Below, piece after piece: positions 11,668 through 22,068 of a stretch of DNA of 64,000 nt. Made by a program: the position numbers and the translations under genes. Source of the stretch: Trichoplax sp. H2 (lineage: Eukaryota > Placozoa > Uniplacotomia > Trichoplacea); NCBI GenBank assembly GCA_003344405.1, contig NOWV01000134.1, positions 62,001-126,000 of the forward strand. The letters are read 5' to 3'. Each line of letters begins with the position of its first letter. Position 1 is the stretch's first letter. The notes beneath the pieces were generated by a model. The model was not told the origin of the DNA, did no database searches, and saw only the letters and a list, made by a program, of their open reading frames with translations.

Positions 11668-12016
11668 CAAAGACGAAATCAGATATTCGTACATTTTTAG
11701 GCCTTACCGGCTACTATAGAAAATTTATACGTAATTACGCAGAATTAGCTGTGCCTTTAACGGATTTGCTCAGGAAGAAGTCTCTGGATCCGGTCTCTTG
11801 GAATCAAAACTGTGATGAAGCATTTTGTAGATTAAAAAATAGTTTAACTAAGTCACCTGTTCTAAAAATTGTTGAACCAACGTTACCATATATACTACAA
11901 ACTGATGCATGTAATAGAGGTATTGGAGCTATTCTTAGTCAAACTGATAGTAATGATGATGAACATCCAATTGCCTTCATTTCACGAAAATTGTTAAAGC
12001 ACGAGATTGCGTACAG
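11668..12016 (+). mobile_element. Ty3/gypsy pol fragment, copy 1 (RT connection and RNase H start)
   Basis: An open frame encodes the end of reverse transcriptase (FLGLTGYYRKFI, then PLTDLLRKK) and the start of the RNase H domain (LQTDACNRGIGAILSQ, with the first catalytic aspartate in TDA). It stops at a 20-N gap. The same 349 bp recur at 12472-12820 with about eight substitutions that I counted by eye. No RT catalytic YxDD box is present, so the copy is truncated at both ends and is a dead remnant. Confidence 0.9.
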
Positions 12017-12036
12017 NNNNNNNNNNNNNNNNNNNN
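12017..12036. other. Assembly gap (20 N)
   Basis: Twenty N, a fixed-size placeholder. The left side ends inside the retroelement RNase H sequence and the right side is unrelated AT-rich sequence, so order and true distance here are uncertain. Confidence 0.99.
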
Positions 12037-12323
12037 ATAATTTTAATGACAGATCCAACATGTTGCAAGTCATTTGACATTAGATATGGATACGGAAATA
12101 TTTAGCTTTTAATAATTGTAATAGAAGTTATTGAGCCTAGTAACTACAACAATGTCAGTTTGCTTAGGAAAGTTAAAGTTAGAAACATCAAATAAAGCAT
12201 TTGAAATTATAAATCATATTTTGATGGAGATTCAATGACTGATCCAATAATTTTTTGTTTGTATACTGATACTTGAGTGTAAGGAATAGTCCACAGATAC
12301 TATACACATTTGCCATAAACTAA

Positions 12324-13061
12324 TGTATACTCAGAGAAGAGGGACTAACCGTTAAACCAGAAAAATGCAGATTCGGATATAGCTCAGTAAAGTATCTAGG
12401 TTATGAAATTGGTGCAGGCTTACTGAAGCCCAACGAATTAAAGGTTAAAAAGATTCAAGATTTTGAAACTCCAAAGACGAAATCAGATATTCGTACATTT
12501 TTAGGCCTTACCGGCTACTATAGAAAATTTATATGTAATTACGCGGAATTAGCTATGCCTTTAACAGATTTGCTCAGGAAGAAGTCTCCGGATCCGGTCT
12601 CTTGGAATCAAAACTGTGACGAAGCATTTTGTAGATTAAAAAATAGTTTAACTAAGTCACCTGTTCTAAAAATTGTTGACCCAACGTTACCATATACACT
12701 ACAAACTGATGCATGTAATAGAGGTATTGGAGCTATTCTTAGTCAAACTGATAGTAATGATGATGAACATCCAATTGCCTTCATTTCACGAAAATTGTTA
12801 AAGCACGAGATTGCGTACAGCACAATCGAAAAAGAATGTCTTGCTATTGTCTGGGCATTAAAGATATTTAAACCTTATGTAGATGGTGCTCAAATCACCC
12901 TATTTACAGATCATCAACCGCTAATGTGGTTATATCGTATGAGAGACCATAATGTTAGATTGTTAAGATGGGCTTTGACAATAATGAGTTATAATATCAC
13001 TGTTCACTATCGACGAGGTCGATGTAATTCTAATGCTGATACCATGTCAAGATATGTGTAA
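12324..13061 (+). mobile_element. Ty3/gypsy pol fragment, copy 2 (RT end and full RNase H)
   Basis: The frame is open from just after a TAA at 12321 to the stop at 13059-13061. In order it shows the RT thumb region (LREEGLTVKPEKCRFG, then KYLGYEIG), the connection (FLGLTGYYRKFI), and a complete RNase H domain: TDA (catalytic Asp), EKECLAIVWALK (catalytic Glu), TDHQPLMWLY (catalytic Asp) and a C-terminal NADTMSR block. The RT palm with YxDD is absent, so the element is 5'-truncated. The frame ends right after RNase H, with no integrase downstream; a polypurine tract and an LTR follow about 115 bp later. Confidence 0.92.
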
Positions 13062-13174
13062 TTATATAGATGTTAAACTGATGATTGTTCCTATTATCGT
13101 TATTTGTTATGGTTGTCAGGCTAAGGAAGTTAAATGACGATTATAAGATGTTATGATAAGTTTAAACAAACGGT

Positions 13175-13181
13175 AGGGGAA
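13175..13181 (+). other. Polypurine tract of the retroelement
   Basis: A short purine run (AGGGGAA) directly abuts the start of the predicted 3' LTR. In LTR retroelements this is the plus-strand priming site. The call rests on position and composition only. Confidence 0.6.
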
Positions 13182-13425
13182 TGTTACGTACAGGTACAGT
13201 AGCATTAGCAAAACTGAAATGTTGTAGTGTACGGTAGAGATGTACCTCGGTATCAGCTATTGTAATACATTGTACGCGCCTAGGTAAAGGTATAAATACA
13301 GCGGCAACGCTGAGTTGCGGGGATTCTCGGTTAACATAAGTGTTAGCATGCCAAGGCTGATTAAATAAAATATAATTTTACCCTTAGACCCAGGTGTACT
13401 ATCCTATGTTACTAGAAACGTAACA
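13182..13425 (+). mobile_element. 3' LTR of the Ty3/gypsy element (244 bp)
   Basis: The segment begins TGTTACGT and ends ACGTAACA, a perfect 8-bp terminal inverted repeat with the canonical TG..CA ends. Inside are a TATAAATA box (about 13291) and an AATAAA signal (about 13364), in the order expected for an LTR promoter and polyadenylation site. The polypurine tract lies immediately before it. No matching 5' LTR was noticed in the window, so this is the surviving 3' end of a truncated element. Confidence 0.75.
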
Positions 13426-13450
13426 GTAGTAATATTTTATATCGTTCTAA

Positions 13451-13740
13451 TTAAAACAATTCTTGTTCATACTGCTTACAGAGAGTATAAATTAATTGTT
13501 CGCAAAACTTTGCTACTCTAGCAGACTTTTACCAATCCATATCTAATAGTTCGTCATTACTCTATTCTATCTTACAGTATGTGAATTTATAGTAGCAAGA
13601 TTTTATATCGTTCTTTATACACATGCATAAAATGATGCAAAATTACAAGGAACCATGTGATAACTAATTAATTCATCATCATGGCATTTACCTCATGTAT
13701 GCTAATTACCATAATCTTACTGTACAGTATACTTAGAGTA
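13451..13740 (+). repeat. Direct repeat A, copy 2
   Basis: The diverged counterpart of 11311-11615, beginning 25 bp after the LTR end. See that entry for shared blocks. Confidence 0.6.
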
Positions 13741-14298
13741 GTAGCATAGTCAGTACATCAATCAAGTCTAGTACTAATTTATTATGATAGGTTAAGCTAA
13801 CGAAATGTTGCAACTCTATTATAATACGTTGTCATTGATCAGTCTGATGAAATACAGTACGTTGATTTACATTAGGATTCCTGTATATAAGGCCGTTAAA
13901 TGTGTAGGCTCTTATACTTGATAATTCTTCGCTTTTAGACTGCAATAATTAATTAGTTAATTGATCAGCTACGGTATATCCTAATACAGTATCAACTGTG
14001 CCAGTAAAGAATTCAAATACTGTAGATTGATTGTAGAGTAGAGTACAGTACTGTACATTAACGTACAGGCAAAGCTAAATTTAGTAGGCTCGTGCAACAA
14101 ATTTTACTGGTAAAATTGAAGCTAATATCGCTGGTAAAATTTCTGGTCCACTAAGTTATTTTTAGGGGGACTGGATATTACGACTACTTTTTAAAAGCCT
14201 TGCATAAGTTCTATCATCTTCAAAAGGGATTCTAGGAAGACTTGAAATAACGATACCATAATCCTGTCTAGCATTTTTCAACTAGAACTATTTAAATA
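13741..14298 (+). promoter_or_regulatory. 5' flank of the 14299 P450
   Basis: No gene seen. 13985-14040 (CAGTATCAACT, then AAATACTGTAGATTGA) resembles the conserved upstream block of the 7885 gene. A GTATATAAGG string lies near 13880. Several GTAC-centred strings occur at 14035-14055. Confidence 0.4.
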
Positions 14299-15810
14299 AT
14301 GGCTTGGTATGAGACAATTCTACCATCATGGCGGTCGCCATCGACGTTGACACAGTCGATTTTAATATCTATCTTAGGATTAGTTGCTTATTTCTCGTAT
14401 AAAATCTATTTTATTCCTAAGCGTTCACTTAAACGCTTGGGAATAAAACATCCATCTCGTTCTACGCCATTGTTTGGTAATCTTCTGGACTATGGTGCTA
14501 CAAGCGCTCATATAGCTCAAATGGAATGGCAAAAGCAATTCGGTAATGTCTACGCAACACTTTTCTTCCATGTTCCAACGATTTGGGTGGGCGATCCTGA
14601 AGTGCTGAAATCTGTTTTAGTCAAAGATTTTAGCAATTTTGCTAATCGTAAGCAATTATCCAAGTCGCCACGTCCATTTAACACCACATTATTAGAGTTA
14701 AGAGACATGAATTGGAAACGTGTTCGCAATATTTTGGTACCGGCATTTAGTGCTTCCAAGTTAAAAGCGGTTATTCCTATTATTCAACAAGGGAGCGATG
14801 AATTTGTTGAAAAATTACTCCTATCCGAAGAGAGCAATCAAAAATTGGATATCTGGCATACGAGTGGCCAGTTTAGTATGAAAATTATTCTTGCAGCTGG
14901 TTTTGGTATCGAATTTGAATCACATGAACAAGAAGAACGTTTAATAGCTGCTGCTGGAGCATTGTTTCGTGATTTTACTGGACCATCCCAATTGCTTGTA
15001 GTACTTTCTCCAACTTTATTCGATCGTCTCGAACCTTTAATAGGCAATGTTGTCAATTCAATCAAGTATATTACTCGTATAACTGAAAATGTTATTCAAC
15101 AACGTCGACAGAATCTACAAAATGGTATAAAATGTCGGAAAGACATTATGCAACAAATGATTGAAGCAGGCGAAGATGATAAATTGAACGATGAAGAAAT
15201 TATTGGACAAGCATTTCTGTTTCTGATTGCTGGCTATGAAACTACGCAGAATACATTAGCTTTTGCTTGTTATTCACTTGCTACTAATCCCGATGTTCAA
15301 CAAAAATTGATTGATGAGATCGATAGTAAATGCCCTGATCCAAATGATTTGAATTATGATGTCATTGGCGAATTGCCTTACTTAGAAATGGTCGTTGAAG
15401 AAACATTACGAATGTATCCTCCAACTTATTTTGTCAATCGCGATGTTAAATCTAACATCACCGTTAAAGGTTTCCACATTCCAAAAGATACTATGATAGG
15501 ACTTCCGATTTATGGCATACATCACAACTCGGAGTTTTGGCCTAATCATGAACAGTTTATACCTGAACGTTTTACTCCTGAAGAGAAAGCGAAAAGAAAC
15601 CCTTATAGTTATATTCCTTTTGGCGGTGGTCCACGAAATTGTATTGGCATGAGACTAGCATTATTAGAGATCAAATTAGCTTTAGTTAAAATAATTCAAA
15701 ATGTTGAATTTTATGCTACTAAGGAAACGGAAATACCTCTACAATTAAAGACCGGCGCATCATTATGTCCTGCTAACGGGATTTACTTAGGCATTCGTAG
15801 GAGACATTAG
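14299..15810 (+). CDS. Cytochrome P450, CYP3-like (clan 3)
   Basis: A single-exon P450 of 503 aa starting MAWYETILPSW, with a membrane anchor at about residues 18-37 and a basic hinge (PKRSLKRLG). The first proline motif is slightly altered (HPSRSTPLFGN instead of the usual PPPKPILGN type). Landmarks: WKRVRN, AGYETT (residues 311-316), EETLRMYPP, PERF, and GGGPRNCIGMR with the heme cysteine at residue 448; the tail is KETEIPLQLK. Nothing is missing and the gene looks functional. An AATAAA lies directly after the stop, which would give an extremely short 3' UTR if used. The closest paralog by eye is the 18063 gene. Confidence 0.95.
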   Translation: MAWYETILPSWRSPSTLTQSILISILGLVAYFSYKIYFIPKRSLKRLGIKHPSRSTPLFGNLLDYGATSAHIAQMEWQKQFGNVYATLFFHVPTIWVGDPEVLKSVLVKDFSNFANRKQLSKSPRPFNTTLLELRDMNWKRVRNILVPAFSASKLKAVIPIIQQGSDEFVEKLLLSEESNQKLDIWHTSGQFSMKIILAAGFGIEFESHEQEERLIAAAGALFRDFTGPSQLLVVLSPTLFDRLEPLIGNVVNSIKYITRITENVIQQRRQNLQNGIKCRKDIMQQMIEAGEDDKLNDEEIIGQAFLFLIAGYETTQNTLAFACYSLATNPDVQQKLIDEIDSKCPDPNDLNYDVIGELPYLEMVVEETLRMYPPTYFVNRDVKSNITVKGFHIPKDTMIGLPIYGIHHNSEFWPNHEQFIPERFTPEEKAKRNPYSYIPFGGGPRNCIGMRLALLEIKLALVKIIQNVEFYATKETEIPLQLKTGASLCPANGIYLGIRRRH

Positions 15811-17539
15811 AAATAAAACTGCTTTTTAGCTGTGTCCCAGCGATTGCAAGAATATTACGTTTTGCTTTGGCATACGAACTTGAAATGGTAGCTTGTTTAA
15901 AGTATTATACATTAATCGCTATTATCGATATCCGTTTAGCAGTGATAAAGCAGTTAGTGGTTTAAATCGATTAGGGTAGGTTAGAATTATGTTGCAGCCA
16001 ACATCATGCAGTGATTAACAAACATATGTCCTAATTTTACTAGAATATTGCTTTAAATTATAAATTAATTGTCTGCAAAGATATTACGTGAGTTGTGTTA
16101 CGTATGATAGTAGGCAATATCTTGGCATTAATGCAACATACCAAAGAAGCATATTATCAACTATAGTACACTATAAGTAGATGACCAACTAAACGTTCTA
16201 CTCGTATAGCAGTTACCGGCAATTTCTCATTCTTATCTAATTTTCAATTTAGCAAAACCATTGCGACTAGCTTAAATTTCCTGAAAGCTATAGGATATCT
16301 CAAAATTGCTGAATTTATCATAGATTTTATAATTTGGGCTGGCATCATCAAAATACAAAACATATTACAGCATAACTCATCGCCGTATTCTGTGTACTTT
16401 CGCTAACTTCTATAGGAATTAGTAGATTACTACAATACATGCAGTAATTGTTATATTGGATACAATCATCTATCTTGTAGGATAAAAGTTTTTATTTCAA
16501 TCGTTATAATTGTGGTAGTCATTTAAATGCTTACAAGATGAATTCTGCAAAAGATTAGTAAACATTCAGTTAGGCTTGTTGCCGATTGCTGGGGTTCGAT
16601 GTCTATCCTGTATTTCTTGTTTATGTAATACTAAATGCTATCATAGGTGATCTCAATGACGTAAATTTTCCATCTATTTGTAAGTTTTGAGGACAAGATT
16701 TGTGATATTATGTTTCTACTGAATACAGCTCCATCTTTTGATAACGGACAACCTAAGAGATTACTGTATATCTATCTAGTTATTTCTATGCCTCTATCAA
16801 ATGTCTATCGCATTGTTGCAAGCCGCTTGATGTACTAAGGTGAAACGTTAGATTCCTAAAACTATTGAGATATCAAAGCTTAAATTGAATATCGGTAGAA
16901 AATTTAGAAAATTTGAATAGTTTTAGAATCAACTATAAAATTATAAGCCTCTTTCATTTATTTTATAAAATACCAAGATATTAATATGTTTGATTTCTTC
17001 TATTGGATTCAAAATAAAACATATCAACTGTCTCTTGAAGGATATTGATCTAAATCGCTGATAAAATTTTCTGGCACCAATATTGGCAATGTTTGATTTG
17101 CTATCATTATTCTTATTTCGCATTTACCATGTTTTTAAAATCTGGTAGGACCTTTTAATTTCATTTTAACTCTGCTACTAGGCTTTACTGATCTTGATTG
17201 CTACAATAAACAGTTGCACTGCATATTATTTATATGAAGTTCGTCTAGCAAATAGCAGAAAATAGTAAGCACTACCCAGGCAGCTATACATGCACATAAA
17301 GTTACGCATTTCGCTGATAATTCTAAGTTTAATAGTTTAGTAACTACTATTGGAGAATCTGTAGTTCTACAACGGAATAGAATCAAGCTGCAATTTATGC
17401 TAATAACTACTAGTAAGAGAAATGAAGTAGTAATTTTAAAAGTGCAATTCAATATTCAAACTCATTAGGTACATTAAATGGATAGTAATAGTATTCGATA
17501 TAAGCTACTAAACCATATTAACAAACAATGTTTATCATT
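15811..17539. other. Intergenic AT-rich spacer
   Basis: 1.7 kb without a supportable gene. Minus-strand open stretches at 16941-17123 and 17201-17452 have no recognisable similarity and biased, low-complexity composition. Nothing else seen. Confidence 0.5.
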
Positions 17540-17890
17540 CATGCTTTCTAACATTATTTACGGCAGCCACTATCAATGTAATGTAGCGCAAATATGTTTA
17601 CTTCTAATGCCAAAGGTAAATGCAAAGACTACTACTATAATACTGACTTTGTTAAGTTAGAAAGCATGAAAACGTCATCATTAATAAACAATTTATGTTA
17701 CAGCGCTACTACTACTACAGCGACTACTACCGTACTGTAATGCTAATCTTCTTAAGTTAGAAAGCATGTAACATGATATCATTCAAGGTTTATGTTACAG
17801 CGCTACTACTACAGCGACTACTATTGTAATGCTAATCTTCTTAACTTAGAAAATATGAAATATTACATCATTAATAATTAATTATGTTAC
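17540..17890 (+). repeat. Tandem and inverted repeats upstream of the 18063 P450
   Basis: Three tandem units begin near 17651, 17751 and 17840 (spacing about 100 and 89 bp). Each opens with a form of CTTAAGTTAGAAAGCATG; the first two contain GTTACAGCGCTACTACTAC. A 13-bp inverted copy of the unit head (CATGCTTTCTAAC, 17540-17552) precedes them and is a perfect complement to 17656-17668. The array ends about 170 bp before the ATG. Confidence 0.75.
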
Positions 17891-18062
17891 AGTGTGATGG
17901 ACGTTATGGCATCTACTCGGCATCCTGTATACTTTTTAAAATAGTTATCATACCTCATTTTGTTGACTGTAGGTGTCATAATTGTGATATTATAATTTTG
18001 ATATTTCGATAACAGCAAGAATTATTAGGAAAATTGAACCATTTTCAAGCAAGGCAACGGCA

Positions 18063-19562
18063 ATGGACGACACCATCATAACATTATTCATCCCCAGAAC
18101 GCTAAGTCAGTGCATCATAACAGCATGTTTCGGGTTTGTCATCTATTTAATTTATAGATTTCTTATTGCTCCTTACCTGAACATAAAAAAGCTAGGACTA
18201 CCATTTCCCCGTCCTAGGCCAATGGTGGGTAATCTTTTCGATTTTGGCCCTGGTAATCAACATGTTGCTCAGATGGAATGGGGTAAACGGTACGGAAGGG
18301 TTTACGCTTCCTTATTTTTTCAAATCCCAACTATTTGGATAGGCGATCCTGATATGATCAAATCCATCATGGTGAAAGAATTCTCAAACTTTACCAATCG
18401 ATTTCCAGTGACTAAAACATTACATCCTTTTGATAAGTCTATTCTGGAATTAAAAGATCAAGATTGGAAACGTATGAGAAATATATTAATTCCTACATTT
18501 ACAACCTCAAAACTAAAATTAATACTACCATTTATATCGGAAGCTAGCGATATCCTCATTGATACACTAATTACAGCTGATGAAGAGGGTAAAATCATTG
18601 ATTTATGGCAGGCATCCGGTCATTATACTATGAAAGTTATCCTTGCAACTTCCTTTGGTATTCAGATTGAATCGGAAAAGCAGGAAGAAAAGCTAATGAA
18701 CGCAGCTGGGGCACTCTTTCGATCTGATCCTGGCATATTACAAGTTCTCATGATTATTTCCCCTCGAGTATTCTCTGCTTTAGAACCCAAATTCGGCGGA
18801 CCTCTAGTATCTTCCATAAACTATATTATTCACTTAACTAAACAAGTTATCAACGAGCGAAGGAGGAATATCCACGCTGGCGTAACATGCCGTCGCGACT
18901 TAATACAGCAAATGATAGAAGCTGGTGACAATGATAAATTAAATGATGATGAGATTATAGCTCAGGCATTTATTTTTCTTACAGCCGGTTATGAAACCAC
19001 TCAAAATACTTTGGCATTTGCTTGCTATTTATTGGGTACAAATCCTAGAGTGCAGCAGAAGTTAATAGATGAAATCGATTCCAAATGTCCTGATGTAAAT
19101 TCGGTTAGCTACGATATTATAACTAATCTACCTTACTTAGAAATGATTGTCTCTGAAACATTAAGATTGTATCCTCCAGCACATTTCATTAATCGAGACG
19201 TTAAACAAGATACAACAATTAAAGGTGTTCACATTCCTAAAGGGGTTATGATTGGTTTCCCAGTATATTCCATCCATCATGATCCCCAATTTTGGTCTAA
19301 TCCGGACGATTTTATTCCTGAGAGATTTATGCCTGAAGAGAAAGTAAAACTTGTACCTTACAGCTATATTCCTTTCGGTGGTGGGCCTCGTAATTGCATT
19401 GGAATGCGTTTAGCATTACTAGAGGTCAAATTAGCCTTAGTAAAATTAATGCAAAAGGTTAAATTCACAACAGTTAAAGAGACCGAAATTCCGCTTAAAT
19501 TAAAGGGGTTGTCATCACTTTCTCCACTTAATGGTATTCGTTTAGGCATCGACCGTCGATAG
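18063..19562 (+). CDS. Cytochrome P450, CYP3-like (clan 3)
   Basis: A single-exon P450 of 499 aa starting MDDTIITLFIPRT, with a membrane anchor at about residues 17-36 and the hinge FPRPRPMVGN. Landmarks: WKRMRN in the C-helix, AGYETT at residues 308-313, ETLRLYPP, PERF, and GGGPRNCIGMR with the heme cysteine at residue 445; the tail is KETEIPLKLK. All catalytic positions are intact. The upstream region carries three short tandem repeats. It lies about 2.2 kb after the 14299 gene and about 2.5 kb before the 22069 gene, all in the same direction, as expected for unequal-crossover expansion. Confidence 0.95.
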   Translation: MDDTIITLFIPRTLSQCIITACFGFVIYLIYRFLIAPYLNIKKLGLPFPRPRPMVGNLFDFGPGNQHVAQMEWGKRYGRVYASLFFQIPTIWIGDPDMIKSIMVKEFSNFTNRFPVTKTLHPFDKSILELKDQDWKRMRNILIPTFTTSKLKLILPFISEASDILIDTLITADEEGKIIDLWQASGHYTMKVILATSFGIQIESEKQEEKLMNAAGALFRSDPGILQVLMIISPRVFSALEPKFGGPLVSSINYIIHLTKQVINERRRNIHAGVTCRRDLIQQMIEAGDNDKLNDDEIIAQAFIFLTAGYETTQNTLAFACYLLGTNPRVQQKLIDEIDSKCPDVNSVSYDIITNLPYLEMIVSETLRLYPPAHFINRDVKQDTTIKGVHIPKGVMIGFPVYSIHHDPQFWSNPDDFIPERFMPEEKVKLVPYSYIPFGGGPRNCIGMRLALLEVKLALVKLMQKVKFTTVKETEIPLKLKGLSSLSPLNGIRLGIDRR

Positions 19563-20859
19563 CTAATTGATCGGTCTGAAGCTGTGAAGCCTATTAAAGA
19601 CGAAGTCATTGCGATAATTTGGAACTACATGCTTAATTTTCAACAGTAATACTGTACGAAAGAGCATTCCTACTTAAATTGTATCGCTTTTGCTAAAGCG
19701 ATTTTGATACATTGTTGGGATGCCAAATCTACGAATATAATGCTTTCAGATCTTATATTATTTTCCTTTCGTGAATCAGCAACAAGTGATGATAGTTTAA
19801 AACATATCAGTATATATTCGCATTTTGAATATATACAACTGTTCTGAACCTACAATTGTCTATAAGCAATTCTGTAGTCAGCTGGTAATCAAGAAAGTAT
19901 TGACATCATGAATAAGTATACCATTTCTTAAAGGTAGATTGATAGCCTATTAAAGATTTCAAATCTTTATTCTTTTTTGCAGCCCTTCCAAAGCTTACTC
20001 CTGAAATAAAATATAAATTTTCAAAGACTTTAATTAAAATCGTAAAAAAACAGTATGAAAATTTTTCTACTGTTAAATCCCTTCATTTAATTTATTAATT
20101 TTTCAGCAAGATCTATCTATGTGTACTATGCATTTATTTATAATTACAACGTAGCACTATGATAATATTAAGACTTTGCGCAATAAGATAACATAAAATT
20201 GTATAGCTTGATGTGTGCTTACACATAAACTTATATTAAGATTTTTACTCAACCCATATTTGAGAGTTAATCAGTACTTAGATGCTTGATCTGATCAATA
20301 AAGTTTTTTTCCGAGTATCTCAACCTAGAAGTGATTATTGTCTTGTGCGCATATATAATAGTAATATATTAATCAATTTATTCTTGTTAATATCACTTCT
20401 ATTACGATCATTAAATTGTTAATAAGTTCCTGTTCGTATTTTATACTGATAACTATAATCATATCATAAGCGCAGATGCTGATCGATTTGCAATAAATTG
20501 CTATATTAAGCGAGTACTAGTTTAGCAGGAGGAGCATCATCTAGTGTAATGTAGTAAATTATTGATCTTGTGTTAATGGAATGCATTACAAAATGTAGTA
20601 AGATTGGAACGTAATATAATGAACTTAAACGTAACAGCGTTAGACAAGCGATATTGAAGAAGTTGTGTGTTGCCGTACGCAAGTGGTTGATCGGATGTGC
20701 CCCTCCAATTCTGGATAGCGTTGATAACAGAGCTACCTTAGGTAGGCAAAATAGCGCTTACGTCCATTTCAATCCTATACTAACTATAAGTATACCAAAA
20801 TATTTTACAATATAAATCATCGATGAAGTACATTTTGTAATGACTTTACTAGCTTAATT
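19563..20859. other. Intergenic AT-rich spacer
   Basis: 1.3 kb of AT-rich sequence with no supportable gene, RNA or element. Confidence 0.5.
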
Positions 20860-21610
20860 TGGATTATTTTGCAACCATTGACGCTGAAACAATGTCATGC
20901 AACTCAACCGAATGTACTCTTTACTTAACGTTGCTGACAATAACAGTATTTGTAAAATAAAATCTAAGCAAAGATCTGTTAGGTTTGAATTGACTCACTC
21001 ACTCACTAGCAGATTAGTATTTCGTTCATAACAAAAAAGAATCAGTAACAGCGTAAATCAAATTTATGAATTATCAGAAATGGTAGCATGAATTTAAGTA
21101 TTTTTTGATCAGTTTAAGAGTATATAGGTGTGCATACTCGTATTATAATAATTTTGCTAGCTTAGCTTGGGTTATTTTATATCAACCGATTATAAAACAA
21201 GGTCATATATCTCAACCGAATACATTCTTCACTTGATGTAGCTATATAAACAGTTTCTCTAAAACAAAATCTGAGCACACATCTATTAGATTTGAATTTA
21301 CTTGCTCACTAGCAGATTAGGATTTCTTTCATAAACAAGAACGATCACTAGCAGCGTGAATCAAATTTATTAACTATCAGAAACCTTAGATAGAGTATCA
21401 TTTGAGCAGTTTAAGAGTTTCTAAGTGAAGCATATCTTATAATAATTTTACTAGCTCAGTTTGGATTATTTATAGAAAATGATGTTGCAGTAAGGTCATG
21501 CAATGCAACCGAATATGTTCTTCACCTGATGTAGCTATCAGCAATAATTTCTCTAAAACGAAATCAGAGTAAAGAAAGATCTGATAGGCTTAAATTTCTT
21601 AGCTAACCGG
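20860..21610 (+). repeat. Three tandem units of about 300 bp upstream of the 22069 P450
   Basis: Three diverged units start near 20860, 21167 and 21459. Shared blocks in order: TTTGGATTATTT, GTCATGCAACTCAACCGAAT or a variant, TCTCTAAAAC.AAATC, GATCT.NTAG, and, in the first two, CTCACTAGCAGATTAG followed by GCGT.AATCAAATTTAT. The array ends about 450 bp before the ATG of the P450. Confidence 0.75.
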
Positions 21611-22068
21611 ATGAAAATTGTATCAATCTAAGATTAATCATCTAACGTACGGCATTCTGTTCTGTAAATACTATAATTGTAATGATTAGCTAAATAACAA
21701 TTGATTACATGCATTGACATCATTTATTCAATAGAGCCTTACAATACATCAATACGTCAATGAGAATAGCATTGTTCTCACTTTTGTCTTCTTATTAGTA
21801 TTATGACGTAGATTGATTAAGTAATAAGATTATTTCCTGAAGGGAAATTTATCATGATTACTATTGGATTCTAGCCAGTGATGTACAAGTGTTAATAGGG
21901 TAACTTTTTGGCTACTATTTAAGTTGTTGCTCATGTCATTAGCATTTATAACGTTCCACTAATGTACTGATAAAGTGGGAAGCTTGCAATTTCGTCTGTG
22001 CTTCATGAACTATTCATCGCATCAGTTGTGATACAATAACAGAAGCTAGTAAGAAATTGTTGGCAGCA

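Noticed and set aside
11311-13740. Direct repeat A as the LTR pair of the retroelement
   Set aside because: The copies are far more diverged than the internal element copies, lack TG..CA ends at consistent positions, and a better LTR (13182-13425) lies inside them.
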